DNA from: DATAOG01 sp963782885
Lineage (GTDB): Bacteria > Pseudomonadota > Alphaproteobacteria > Geminicoccales > Geminicoccaceae
Direction: 5' to 3'
NCBI GenBank assembly: GCA_963782885.1
Contig: CAWALL010000008.1
Coordinates: 620,001 to 684,000, forward strand
Length of the DNA stretch: 64,000 nt
The notes under the pieces are model-generated. The model was not told where the DNA came from. It was given only the letters and a program-made list of their open reading frames with translations, and ran no database searches. Of the stretch, positions 26,048-37,300 are shown one piece after another (positions within the stretch are counted from its first letter, which is position 1; each line of letters starts with the position of its first letter). The position numbers and the translations under genes are program-made.

Positions 26048-29000
26048 TTGACCGACGTTGGCCTTCCGAGCCCCGATCCCGGCACGCGCTCGCCCGATTT
26101 TGCCGCCGGCGGCGGCGAGATGGGCGCCCGCATCCAGGCCCACGACTGGGCGGCGACCGCGCTCGGCCCGGCCGCCGCCTGGCCCCAGAGTTTGAAGACC
26201 GTGGTCCGGATCATGCTGGGCTCGCGCTACTCGATGTGGATGGCGTGGGGGCCGGAGCTCACCTTCTTCTACAACGACGCCTACCGGCCGACGCTCGGGG
26301 TCAAGCAGGCCTGGGCGCTCGGTGCCCCGGCGCGCGAGGTCTGGGCGGAGATCTGGAAGGACATCGGCCCGCGCATCCAGACCGTGCTCGAGACCGGCCG
26401 GGCCACCTGGGACGAGGCGCTGCTCTTGTTCCTCGAGCGCAGCGGCTATCCCGAGGAGACCTACCACACCTTCTCCTACAGCCCGCTGCCCGACGACGAC
26501 GACCGGATCGCCGGCATGCTGTGCGTGGTCACCGAGGAGACCGAGCGGGTGATCGGTGAGCGCCGGCTCGCCTCGCTCCGGGAACTCGCCTCCGAGCTCG
26601 CCGGCACCAACACCCGGAGCGAGGTCTGCGGCGCGATGGAGCGCCGGCTCGGCACCAATCTCAAGGACCTGCCGTTCACGCTGACCTATCTGTTCGAGGA
26701 CGGCGCCCGCGCCCGGCTCGCCTGCACGACCGGGATCGACCCCGGCCACCCGGCGGCGCCGGCGCTGATCGAGAGCACGGATGCCACCGCCTGGCCGGCC
26801 GCCGAGCTGTTCGCGCACGGGACCTCGCTGCTGCTCGATGATCTCGAGCGCCACTTCGGAAAACTGCCGACCGGGGCCTGGGACCGGCCGCCGCGGCAGG
26901 CGGTCGTGGTCCCGGTCGCCCGCCAGGGCCAGGAGCTGCCGGCGGGCTTCCTGGTCGCCGGCATCAACCCGTACCGGCAGTTCGACGCCGGCTACGCGGG
27001 CTTCGTCGAGCTGCTGGCCGGCCAGATCGCGGCCGGCCTCGCCAATGCCGGCGCCTACGAGGACGAGCGCCGGCGCGCCGAGGCGCTGGCCGAAATCGAC
27101 CGCGCCAAGACCACCTTCTTTTCCAACGTCAGCCACGAGTTCCGCACGCCCTTGACCTTGATGCTCGGTCCGCTCGAAGAGGTGCTCGACCGGCCCGAGG
27201 GCGCGGTCGACGCGCACAGCCGGGCGAGGGCCGATACCGCGCATCGCAACGCGCTCAGGCTGCTCAAGCTCGTCAACTCGCTGCTCGATTTCTCGCGCAT
27301 CGAGGCCGGGCGCGTGCAGGCGAGCTACGAGCCGACCGATCTCTCGGCGCTGACCGCCGAGCTCGCCTCGAACTTTCGCTCGGCGATGGATCGCGCCGGG
27401 TTGCGCCTGACCATCGATTGCGCGCCGTTGCCCGGGCCGGTCCATGTCGACCGCGAGATGTGGGAGAAGGTCGTCCTGAACCTGCTCTCGAACGCCTTCA
27501 AGTTCACCTTCGAGGGCGAGATCGCGGTCACGCTCCGGCCGGCGGCCGACGGCGGTGCCGCCGAGCTTGCGGTCCGCGACACCGGCACCGGCATCCCCGA
27601 GGCCGAGCTGCCGCGCCTCTTCGAGCGCTTCCACCGGGTCGAGGGCGCCCGCGGCCGGAGCTTCGAAGGCAGCGGCATCGGGCTCGCCCTGGTCCAGGAG
27701 CTGGTCCGGCTGCACGGCGGCACGATCCGGGTCGAGAGCAAAGACGGCCTGGGCAGCACCTTCACCGTGACGCTGCCGTTCGGCACCGCCCACCTGCCGG
27801 CCGAACGCCTGGGCGGCGCGCGCCCGGAGGCGTCGACCGGCGTGCGCGCCGAGGCCTACGTCGAGGAGGCGCTGCGCTGGCTGCCCGACGGCGCCGGCGG
27901 CGACGACGATCTGGCGGCTGCGCCCTCGCTCTCGGCGCCCGACGATCTGGGCGTGCTCGGCGCCGGCAGCGGCGAGCGGGTGCTGCTCGCCGACGACAAC
28001 GCCGACATGCGCAACTACGTCCGCCGTCTGCTGGTTGCCGAAGGCTACCGCGTCGAGGCGGTGGCCGACGGCGAAACGGCGCTGGCGGCGGCGCGGCGCG
28101 AGCGGCCCGACCTCGTGCTGAGCGACGTGATGATGCCGCGCCTGGACGGCTTCGGCCTGCTCGGCGCGCTGCGCGCCGAGCAGGCGCTCCGCGACGTGCC
28201 ATTCCTGCTGCTGTCGGCCCGGGCCGGCGAGGAGGCGCGCGTCGAGGGCCTGAGCATCGGCGCCGACGACTACCTGACCAAGCCCTTCTCGGCGCGCGAG
28301 CTGCTCGCCCGGGTCGCGAGCAATCTCGCGCTCGCGGACAGCCGCCGTCAGTCGGCCCGCGCGCTCGAGGAGGAGGCGCGCACCCTCGAGGCGCTGAACC
28401 GGGTCGGTGCTGCGGTCGCCGCCGAGCTCGACCTCGAGCGCGCGGTCCAGGTGGTGACCGACGCCGCGACCGAGCTGACCGGCGCCGCCTTCGGCTCGTT
28501 CTTCTACAACGTGCTCGACGAGCGCGGCGGGAGCTACATGCTCTATACGCTCGCGGGCGTGCCGCGCGAGGCGTTCGCGAGCTTTCCGATGCCGCGCAAC
28601 ACCGCGGTCTTCAGCCCGACCTTCGCGGGCGAAGGCACCGTCCGCTCCGACGACATCACCAAGGACCCGCGCTACGGCCAGAGCGAGCCCCACTACGGCA
28701 TGCCCGAGGGCCATCTGCCGGTCCGCAGCTACCTCGCGGCCCCGGTCGTGTCGCGCTCGGGTGAGGTCCTGGGCGGCCTGTTCTTCGGCCACCCCGAGCC
28801 CGGCGTCTTCACCGCCCACGCCGAGCGCCTGGTCACCAGCATCGCCACCCAGGCGGCGAGCGCTATCGACAACGCCCGGCTCTACCAGGCCGCCCAGGCC
28901 GAGCTCGCCGAGCGCCGGCAGACCGAGGCGGCGCTCCGCGAGAGCGAGGACCGCTTCCGCAACATGGCCGACAGCGCCCCGGTCATGGTCTGGGTCACCG

Positions 29001-30991
29001 ATCCGACGGGCGCGTGCACCTATCTCGGCCGGCCCTGGTACGAGTTCAGCGGCCAGACCGAGGCGACCGGCCTGGGCTTCGGCTGGCTCGAGGTCGTTCA
29101 TCCGGACGACCGGGAGCGCACCCACGCCACGTTCCTCGCCGCGCATGCCCGCCAGGCGCCGTTCCGGCTCGAGTACCGGCTGCGCCGGGCCGATGGCGTC
29201 TATCGCTGGGCGCTCGATGCGGCCGAGCCGCGCTTCGACGAGGGCGGCCGCTTCCTCGGCTACGTCGGCTCGGTGCTCGACATCACCGAGCGCAAGCAGG
29301 TCGAGGACGAGCGCGAGCGCCTGGTCGCGGCCTTGCGCGACCTCACCGACACGCTCGAGGCGCGGGTCGCCGACCGCACCGCGGCGCTGGCCGCAGCCAA
29401 TCGCGAGCTGCTCGCCCAGATCGAGGAGCGCGAGCGGATCGCCGAGGTGCTGCGCCAGGCGCAGAAGATGGAGACGATCGGTCAGCTGACCGGCGGCGTC
29501 GCCCATGACTTCAACAACCTTCTGACCATCATCCTCGGTAACCTCGAGACCCTGCAGCGCCAGCTGGAGCGGCCGACCCTCGATGCCGTGCGCCTGCAGC
29601 GCTCGGCCGACAACGCGGTCCGCGGCGCCCAGCGCGCGGCGGCGCTGACCCAGCGTCTGCTCGCCTTCTCGCGCCGCCAGCCGCTCGAGCCCAAGGCGCT
29701 CGACGTCAACAAGCTGGTCGGGACGATGTCGGACCTGTTGCGCCGGACCCTCGGCGAGCGGATCGCGATCGAGACCGTGCTGGCCGGGGGCTTGTGGAAC
29801 ACCCATGCCGACCCGAACCAGCTCGAGAGCGCGATCTTGAACCTCGCGCTCAACGCCCGCGACGCGATGCCCGAAGGCGGAAGGCTCACGATCGAGACCG
29901 CGAATGCCCACCTCGACGAGAGCTATGCCGTCCGCCAGGCCGAGGTCGCGCCCGGCCAGTACGTCGTGATCGCGGTCACCGACAGCGGCATCGGCATGAG
30001 CCGGGAGGTCATCGGCCAGGCGTTCGAGCCGTTCTTCACGACCAAGGATGCCGGCCACGGCACCGGGCTCGGCCTGTCCCAGGTCTACGGCTTCGTCAAG
30101 CAGTCGGGCGGCCACGTCAGCATCTACAGCGAGCCGGACCAGGGCACGACGGTCAAGGTCTACCTGCCGCGCCTGCACGGCGCCGAGGCCGCCGAGGCGC
30201 CCGCCGACCCCGGCGCGGCCGCGGCCGCCGACGAGCGCAGCCAGACGGTGCTCGTGGTCGAGGACGACGACGACGTCCGGGCGCATTCGGCGGAGCTTCT
30301 GGAGGAGCTCGGCTACCGCGTGCTCGAGGCGCCGAACGGCCCCTCGGCGCTTGAGATTCTCGACCGGCAGCCGGAGGTCGCGCTACTGTTCACCGACGTC
30401 GGGCTGCCGGGCGGCATGAACGGCCGCCAGCTCGCCGAGGAGGCCTGCCGGCGACGGCCCGGACTGCGCGTGCTGTTCACGACCGGCTACGCCAGGAACG
30501 CGATCGTGCACGACGGCCGGCTCGACCCTGGCGTGCAGCTGATCACCAAGCCGTTCAGCTTCGCCGGGCTCGCCGCCAAGGTCCGCGACCTGCTCGAGCG
30601 GGACGGCGGGCCGCCCTGCGTGCTCGTGATCGAGGACGAGGCGCTGGTGCGCATGGTCGCGGTCGACGTGCTCGAGGCGCTGGGCTTCCGGGTCGAGGCG
30701 GCGGCGTCCGCGACCGAGGCGATCAACAAGCTGCGCCTGCTGAACGGCCGGATCGATGCCGCGATCATCGACATCGGCCTGCCGGACCGCAGCGGCGATA
30801 CGCTCGCCGCCGAGCTGCGCGCGCTCAACGCCCGGCTGCCGATCGTGATCGCGAGCGGCTATCGCGACCCCGGCCTGGAGCAGCGCTTCGGCGACGATCC
30901 GGCGCTGGGCTTCATCGGCAAGCCTTACGACGGCGAGGGTCTGGCGGCCGCGCTCGCCGCGGTCGGGGTCGCAGCCCCGGCCGCGGGCTGA
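26048..30991 (+). CDS. Giant hybrid histidine kinase with two kinase cores and three receiver domains
   Basis: A 1647-residue soluble sensor with no membrane segment. Order of domains: PAS-like (about 34-165), GAF (177-338), dimerisation/phosphoacceptor domain with His363 in SHEFRTP, ATPase domain (476-578, NLLSNAFKF), receiver 1 (644-760, Asp693 in LSDVMMP, LTKPF), GAF 2 (782-946), PAS 2 (964-1084), coiled region, second phosphoacceptor domain with His1153 in GGVAHDFNNLL, second ATPase domain (1250-1370), receiver 2 (1399-1510, Asp1450 in TDVGLPGG) and receiver 3 (1523-1640, Asp1575 in IDIGLPD). The first half is an ethylene-sensor-like hybrid unit and the second a HWE/NtrB-like hybrid unit, joined in one frame. 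No output domain is present, so it must signal to a separate protein. It is flanked by metabolic genes with no cognate regulator nearby. Confidence 0.9.
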   Translation: MTDVGLPSPDPGTRSPDFAAGGGEMGARIQAHDWAATALGPAAAWPQSLKTVVRIMLGSRYSMWMAWGPELTFFYNDAYRPTLGVKQAWALGAPAREVWAEIWKDIGPRIQTVLETGRATWDEALLLFLERSGYPEETYHTFSYSPLPDDDDRIAGMLCVVTEETERVIGERRLASLRELASELAGTNTRSEVCGAMERRLGTNLKDLPFTLTYLFEDGARARLACTTGIDPGHPAAPALIESTDATAWPAAELFAHGTSLLLDDLERHFGKLPTGAWDRPPRQAVVVPVARQGQELPAGFLVAGINPYRQFDAGYAGFVELLAGQIAAGLANAGAYEDERRRAEALAEIDRAKTTFFSNVSHEFRTPLTLMLGPLEEVLDRPEGAVDAHSRARADTAHRNALRLLKLVNSLLDFSRIEAGRVQASYEPTDLSALTAELASNFRSAMDRAGLRLTIDCAPLPGPVHVDREMWEKVVLNLLSNAFKFTFEGEIAVTLRPAADGGAAELAVRDTGTGIPEAELPRLFERFHRVEGARGRSFEGSGIGLALVQELVRLHGGTIRVESKDGLGSTFTVTLPFGTAHLPAERLGGARPEASTGVRAEAYVEEALRWLPDGAGGDDDLAAAPSLSAPDDLGVLGAGSGERVLLADDNADMRNYVRRLLVAEGYRVEAVADGETALAAARRERPDLVLSDVMMPRLDGFGLLGALRAEQALRDVPFLLLSARAGEEARVEGLSIGADDYLTKPFSARELLARVASNLALADSRRQSARALEEEARTLEALNRVGAAVAAELDLERAVQVVTDAATELTGAAFGSFFYNVLDERGGSYMLYTLAGVPREAFASFPMPRNTAVFSPTFAGEGTVRSDDITKDPRYGQSEPHYGMPEGHLPVRSYLAAPVVSRSGEVLGGLFFGHPEPGVFTAHAERLVTSIATQAASAIDNARLYQAAQAELAERRQTEAALRESEDRFRNMADSAPVMVWVTDPTGACTYLGRPWYEFSGQTEATGLGFGWLEVVHPDDRERTHATFLAAHARQAPFRLEYRLRRADGVYRWALDAAEPRFDEGGRFLGYVGSVLDITERKQVEDERERLVAALRDLTDTLEARVADRTAALAAANRELLAQIEERERIAEVLRQAQKMETIGQLTGGVAHDFNNLLTIILGNLETLQRQLERPTLDAVRLQRSADNAVRGAQRAAALTQRLLAFSRRQPLEPKALDVNKLVGTMSDLLRRTLGERIAIETVLAGGLWNTHADPNQLESAILNLALNARDAMPEGGRLTIETANAHLDESYAVRQAEVAPGQYVVIAVTDSGIGMSREVIGQAFEPFFTTKDAGHGTGLGLSQVYGFVKQSGGHVSIYSEPDQGTTVKVYLPRLHGAEAAEAPADPGAAAAADERSQTVLVVEDDDDVRAHSAELLEELGYRVLEAPNGPSALEILDRQPEVALLFTDVGLPGGMNGRQLAEEACRRRPGLRVLFTTGYARNAIVHDGRLDPGVQLITKPFSFAGLAAKVRDLLERDGGPPCVLVIEDEALVRMVAVDVLEALGFRVEAAASATEAINKLRLLNGRIDAAIIDIGLPDRSGDTLAAELRALNARLPIVIASGYRDPGLEQRFGDDPALGFIGKPYDGEGLAAALAAVGVAAPAAG

Positions 30992-31007
30992 GGTGGGAGG
31001 CGACGGC

Positions 31008-32957
<1,950 letters not shown>

Positions 32958-32962
32958 GACCG

Positions 32963-34519
32963 CTACTGCTGGCTCGCCAGCCGGATCACGTTCCATGAGG
33001 CGGGCGCCAGCGTCGCGCGCAGCCTCGCGCCGTCGACCCTGACGCCGGCGAGCGGCCCGGGCCTGATCCGCTCCGGCGCGGCCCTGGTGTTGCTCGCCTG
33101 GAGATCGTCGTCGCGCAGCTCCTGCGCCTGCTCGACCTCCAGGCCCTCGAAGCCCTTCGCGTGCAGGTCCAGGGGCAGCTCCTCCTGGAGATGCCGGTTG
33201 AGCGCGAACAGGGTCAGGGCGCCTTCCGCCTCGTCGTGCACCGCCGCAAGCTTCAGGAACGGCACGGCGGGCAGGGGATAGTAATGGTCCTCGGCGCCGC
33301 GCGGATCATAGTACCGGGCGGCGTAGGTCGGCGCGTCGATCTGGGCGCGCAGGACCCGGCCGCGGCCGAGATTGCTGAAGTGGGAAAAAGGAAAAAAAAT
33401 CGTCTGTCGCCAGGCGGAGCCGCCGGTCTCGGTCATGATCGGCGCGATCGCGTTGACCAGCTGGGCCAGGCACGCTGCCTTCACCCGATCGGCATGGTTG
33501 AGGAGCGCGATGCAGGCGCCGCCGAACACCAGCGCATCCTGCATGCTGTAGACCTCTTCCAAGATCTTCGGCGCCACCGGCCAGCCGGCCTCGACCCGTT
33601 CGGCCCGGTTGCGCCGCGTCCGGTACCAGATGTTCCACTCGTCGAAGCTCAGCATGATGCGCTTGGCCGAGCGCCGGCGGGCGGCGACCGCATCGGCGAT
33701 CGCTGTCACCTCGTCGATGAAGCTGTCCATCAGGTCGGGGCTCGCCAGGAACGCCGGCGGATCGCCCGCATAGTCGTTGAGATACGTGTGCAGCGAGATG
33801 TACTCGACGTGGTCGAAGCAGTGCTCGAGCACCACGTCCTCCCAGACCCCGAAGGTCGGCATCGTGCGCCCGGACGAGCCGCAGGCGGCAAGCTCGATCG
33901 ACGGGTCGACCCACTTCATCATCTTGGCCGCCTCGACCGCGATCCGGCCGTACTCGGCGTGCGTCTTGGCGCCCATCTGCCAGGGCCCGTCCATCTCGTT
34001 GCCGAGGCACCAGAACTTGACCCCGTGCGGCGCCTTCCAGCCGTGGCTGCGGCGAAGCTCCGAAAGCGCGGTGCCGCCCGGATGGTTGCAGTACTCGACC
34101 AGGTTGCGGGCCTCGTCGGGCCCGCGGGTCCCGAGATTGACCGCGAGCATCGGCTCGATCCCGGCCGCCTGGCACCAGTCGATGAACTCGTTGGTGCCGA
34201 ACGTGTTCGGCTCGGTCGACATCCAGGCGAGATCGAGCCGCTGCGGCCGCTGCTCGACCGGCCCGACCCCGTCCTCCCAGTTGTAGCCCGAGACGAAGTT
34301 GCCGCCGGGATAGCGCATGATGGTCGGCGCCAGCTCGCGCACCAGCGCCAGCACGTCCTTGCGGAAGCCGCGCTCGTCCGCGTCCGGGTGCCCGGGCTCG
34401 AAGATGCCGCCATAGACGCAGCGCCCGAGGTGCTCGACGAAGGCGCCGAACAGCCGGCGATCGGTCGTCCCGATGGCGAAGTCGCGATCCAGGAGCACGG
34501 TCACGGTACGCATGGTCAC
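32963..34519 (-). CDS. Alpha-N-arabinofuranosidase, GH51
   Basis: A 518-residue glycoside hydrolase of family 51, which releases L-arabinofuranose from arabinan or arabinoxylan oligosaccharides with retention. The acid/base Glu175 is in CLGNEMDGPW and the nucleophile Glu294 in LSFDEWNIWY. The N-terminal RLFGAFVEHLGRCVYGGIF is typical of the family. There is no signal peptide, so it works on oligosaccharides after uptake. A GTG at 34519 overlaps the stop of the ABC ATPase gene (GTGA); an ATG two codons later at 34513 is an alternative. It is the last gene of a six-gene importer operon, which implies that this oligopeptide-type transporter carries arabino-oligosaccharides. Confidence 0.92.
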   Translation of the reverse strand: MTMRTVTVLLDRDFAIGTTDRRLFGAFVEHLGRCVYGGIFEPGHPDADERGFRKDVLALVRELAPTIMRYPGGNFVSGYNWEDGVGPVEQRPQRLDLAWMSTEPNTFGTNEFIDWCQAAGIEPMLAVNLGTRGPDEARNLVEYCNHPGGTALSELRRSHGWKAPHGVKFWCLGNEMDGPWQMGAKTHAEYGRIAVEAAKMMKWVDPSIELAACGSSGRTMPTFGVWEDVVLEHCFDHVEYISLHTYLNDYAGDPPAFLASPDLMDSFIDEVTAIADAVAARRRSAKRIMLSFDEWNIWYRTRRNRAERVEAGWPVAPKILEEVYSMQDALVFGGACIALLNHADRVKAACLAQLVNAIAPIMTETGGSAWRQTIFFPFSHFSNLGRGRVLRAQIDAPTYAARYYDPRGAEDHYYPLPAVPFLKLAAVHDEAEGALTLFALNRHLQEELPLDLHAKGFEGLEVEQAQELRDDDLQASNTRAAPERIRPGPLAGVRVDGARLRATLAPASWNVIRLASQQ

Positions 34520-35397
34520 AACGTCTCCGTCTGAGCGGTTGGCAGGCTTTCGGCTTCGTCGAGCGGCACGCTCGCGGTCATGAGCGCGCTCCGCCCGGCC
34601 GGATCAGGCTGGAGCACCGAGTCCTTGAGCAGGATTGAATAGGTCTGCTGGGGCGCGGTCAGCACGGCGCGCGCCTCGCCGCTCTCCACCACGCGCCCCT
34701 TCTGCATGATGATGATCCGGTCGCTGATGTAATACGCGGTCGCGAGGTCGTGGGTAATGTAGACGATCGAAACCTTAAGATCGTCGCGCAACGCCTTGAA
34801 CACGTTGACGATCGCCATCCGGAGCGAAGCATCGACCATCGAGACCGGCTCGTCGGCGACGATCAGCGCGGGTCCGGGGATCAGCGCCCGGGCGACCGCG
34901 ATCCTTTGCAGCTGGCCGCCCGAGAGCTCGTGCGGAAAGCGCCGCCTGACCTCGGCGAGCGACAGCCCGACCTCGCCCAGCGCCCGGTCGGCGCGGGCTT
35001 CGATCTCGGCCCGCGTGCGCGCCTCGGTGAACCGGCGCGCGGTCATGAACAGGTAGCGGTCGATCCGCTTCAACGGATTGAAGGCCTCGAACGGGTTCTG
35101 GAAGATCGGCTGCACCTTCTGCATGAAGGCGAGCCGCTCGCGGCGCCTGCGGATCAGCGCCAGATCGGTGCCCTCGAAGCGGACCCGGCCCGCGGTCGGC
35201 GGCACCATGTTCAGCATCATCCGGGCGAGCGTGGTCTTGCCGCTGCCCAACTCGCCGATGATCGTGAAGATCTCCGGCCGGCCCGCCTCGAGGGCGAAGC
35301 TGACGCCGTCGACCGCGTTGAACCGACGGCGGGAGAGGATGCCGCCCATCGCGTAGGCCTTGGTCACCCGCTCGACGTCGAGCAGACGGGCGCTCAC
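34516..35397 (-). CDS. Oligopeptide-type ABC transporter ATP-binding protein (DppF/OppF family)
   Basis: A 293-residue ATPase with Walker A GELGSGKTT, signature LSGGQLQRIAV and Walker B LIVADEPVSMVD. It lacks the cysteine-rich C-terminal extension seen in the other ATPase of the operon. The GTG start overlaps the previous stop (GTGA), and its own stop overlaps the next GTG. It works as a heterodimer with the DppD-type ATPase. In operons with glycosidases, as in Thermotoga, such transporters import oligosaccharides, which fits the GH51 gene that follows. Confidence 0.88.
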   Translation of the reverse strand: MSARLLDVERVTKAYAMGGILSRRRFNAVDGVSFALEAGRPEIFTIIGELGSGKTTLARMMLNMVPPTAGRVRFEGTDLALIRRRRERLAFMQKVQPIFQNPFEAFNPLKRIDRYLFMTARRFTEARTRAEIEARADRALGEVGLSLAEVRRRFPHELSGGQLQRIAVARALIPGPALIVADEPVSMVDASLRMAIVNVFKALRDDLKVSIVYITHDLATAYYISDRIIIMQKGRVVESGEARAVLTAPQQTYSILLKDSVLQPDPAGRSALMTASVPLDEAESLPTAQTETL

Positions 35398-36434
35398 GGC
35401 GCCGTCTCCGGGGTGACCGCGAAGCAGGCGACCCGGTGCCCGGGGCCGACCGGCACCAGCGGCGGGTTCTGCTGCCGGCAGACCGCCATCGCGAGCGGGC
35501 AGCGCGGATGGAACCGGCAGCCGGGCGGCGGGTCGGCGAGGCTGGGCGGCGCGCCTTCCAGCGCCGGCCGCGGCGCATCATCGCCGATCCGCGGCAGGCT
35601 CGCGATCAGATGCCGGGTGTAGGGATGGAGCGGCTCGCGGAACAGATCCTCGGTCCGGCCCTCCTCGACGATCCGCCCGGCGTACATGATCGCGAGCCGG
35701 TCGGTCAGATTGGCGTGGACCGCGAGGTCGTGGGTCACGAACAGGAGCGACGAGCCCATCTCCTGCTGGACCTCCCGGATCAGCGCCAGCACGCCCTTCT
35801 GGACGACCACGTCGAGGGCGGTGGTCGGCTCGTCGGCAATGATGAACTCGGGCCGGCAGACGGTCGCGAGCGCGATCGTGACCCGCTGGCGCATGCCGCC
35901 CGAGAGCTCGTGCGGATAGGCATCGAGCACCTGGGGCTGCAGGTGGAGGCGCGCGAGATGGGTGCGCACGATCTCCCAAAACGCCGGCATCGGCTGACCG
36001 ATGTGGCGGAAGGCGAAGTCGACGAACGAGTGCCGGATCCGCCGCACCGGGTTCAAAACGCTCATCGAGCCCTGCATGATGTAGGACAGATGCCGCCAGC
36101 GGATCGCGGTAAGCTCGCCCGGGCTCGCCTCGTAGACGCTGATCCGCCTGCCCCCGAAGTCGAAGCGGACGCTGCCGGCGAGCACGTTGAGCGGCGGCCG
36201 GATCGCGCCCGCGATCGTCTTGATCAGCGTGGTCTTGCCGCAGCTCGATTCGCCGGCCAGCCCATAGATCTCGTTGTCCCGGATCGCGAGCGAGATGTCG
36301 TCGACCGCCCGGACCTCGCGCACGATCCCGAAGTAGCGCATCTGGTACCAGGCGCGCAGACCCTCGACCTCGAGCACGGGCCCGGCCCGGGTCGGCGCGG
36401 GCTCGGCCGCCATCTCCAGCTGCCGCGCCGCCAT
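35394..36434 (-). CDS. Oligopeptide-type ABC transporter ATP-binding protein (DppD/OppD family)
   Basis: A 346-residue ATPase with Walker A GESSCGKTT, signature LSGGMRQRVTI and Walker B FIIADEPTTALD. The C-terminus has the extension CRFHPRCPLAMAVCRQQNPP, in which family members bind an iron-sulfur cluster through the cysteines. The start at 36434 is chosen because it forms a TGATG overlap with the upstream permease; an open frame continues further upstream but overlaps that gene. It is the partner ATPase of the DppF-type subunit. Confidence 0.87.
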   Translation of the reverse strand: MAARQLEMAAEPAPTRAGPVLEVEGLRAWYQMRYFGIVREVRAVDDISLAIRDNEIYGLAGESSCGKTTLIKTIAGAIRPPLNVLAGSVRFDFGGRRISVYEASPGELTAIRWRHLSYIMQGSMSVLNPVRRIRHSFVDFAFRHIGQPMPAFWEIVRTHLARLHLQPQVLDAYPHELSGGMRQRVTIALATVCRPEFIIADEPTTALDVVVQKGVLALIREVQQEMGSSLLFVTHDLAVHANLTDRLAIMYAGRIVEEGRTEDLFREPLHPYTRHLIASLPRIGDDAPRPALEGAPPSLADPPPGCRFHPRCPLAMAVCRQQNPPLVPVGPGHRVACFAVTPETAP

Positions 36435-37297
36435 CAGACGGCGCCGCCCATGCGCGAAAGCCGGCTCCTCGGGTCGATGTACTCGTTCATCGAGACCGCC
36501 AGCAGGAACAGCGCGATGAACGTGATCACGACCAGCGCGACCGGGAAGAAAATCCACCACCAGATGCCCGCGACCAGCGCGGTGTGCTGGTTCGCCCAGT
36601 AGATCATGACGCCGATGGTCGGCGTGTTGATGTTGGTGAAGCCGAGCACCGACAAGGTGACCTCGAGGCCGATCGACCAGTTGATGTTGTTCATCGTGGT
36701 CGAGAACACGATCGGCAGCACGTACGGCAGGTGCTCCTGGAGCACGATCTGGCGGGTGGTCATGCCCGAGAAAATACTGTTCTCGGTGAACTCGCGGGTG
36801 CGCAGGCTCATCGTGATCGAGCGGATCAGCCGCGCGTCATAGGCCCAGCCGAGACCGGCCATGACCAGCGCCAGCAGCGCCCAGCTCATCTCGTCGCGCA
36901 TCACGAAATAGAACAGGACCAGGATCGGAAACAGCGGGATCACGATGAAGGTGTCGTTGATCGACATCAGCACCCGGTCGACCACGCCGCCCAGATAGCC
37001 TGAGAGCAGCCCGATGATCAGCGACAGGATCCGGCTCAGGAGTGCGACCGAGAAGCCGAAGGCGAGCGTGTTGCGGATCGCGAAGGTCAGCTGCCAGAAC
37101 GTGTCCTGGCCGCGCGAGGTGGTGCCGAGCGGATAGGCCCAGGACGGCGGCACGTCCGGCGGCACCAGATAGACGTCGCCCGGCGGGTACGGCGAGAAGA
37201 ACGACATCAGGGCGATCACCAGGACGAAAATCAAAAGCGCCGCGCCACAGGCGAATTCGCGGTTGTAGCGGAGCAGGTCGCGCAGGATCGCGAGCAT
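36434..37297 (-). CDS. Oligopeptide-type ABC transporter permease (DppC family)
   Basis: A 287-residue membrane protein with six hydrophobic segments. The N-terminal hydrophobic segment is followed by a periplasmic loop with the GTTSRGQDTFWQLTFAIRNT motif usual in DppC-type permeases. The coupling-loop region reads TENSIFSGMTTRQIVLQEHL. It pairs with the DppB-type permease three bases upstream. Length is normal. Confidence 0.88.
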   Translation of the reverse strand: MLAILRDLLRYNREFACGAALLIFVLVIALMSFFSPYPPGDVYLVPPDVPPSWAYPLGTTSRGQDTFWQLTFAIRNTLAFGFSVALLSRILSLIIGLLSGYLGGVVDRVLMSINDTFIVIPLFPILVLFYFVMRDEMSWALLALVMAGLGWAYDARLIRSITMSLRTREFTENSIFSGMTTRQIVLQEHLPYVLPIVFSTTMNNINWSIGLEVTLSVLGFTNINTPTIGVMIYWANQHTALVAGIWWWIFFPVALVVITFIALFLLAVSMNEYIDPRSRLSRMGGAV

Positions 37298-37300
37298 CGC

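Noticed and set aside
24608..30286. Very long open frame on the minus strand, antisense to the kinase and dehydrogenase genes
   Set aside because: It mirrors the strong codon bias of the plus-strand genes in GC-rich DNA. Its composition is Arg/Asp/Gly/His-rich without domains, and the plus strand carries well-conserved proteins throughout.
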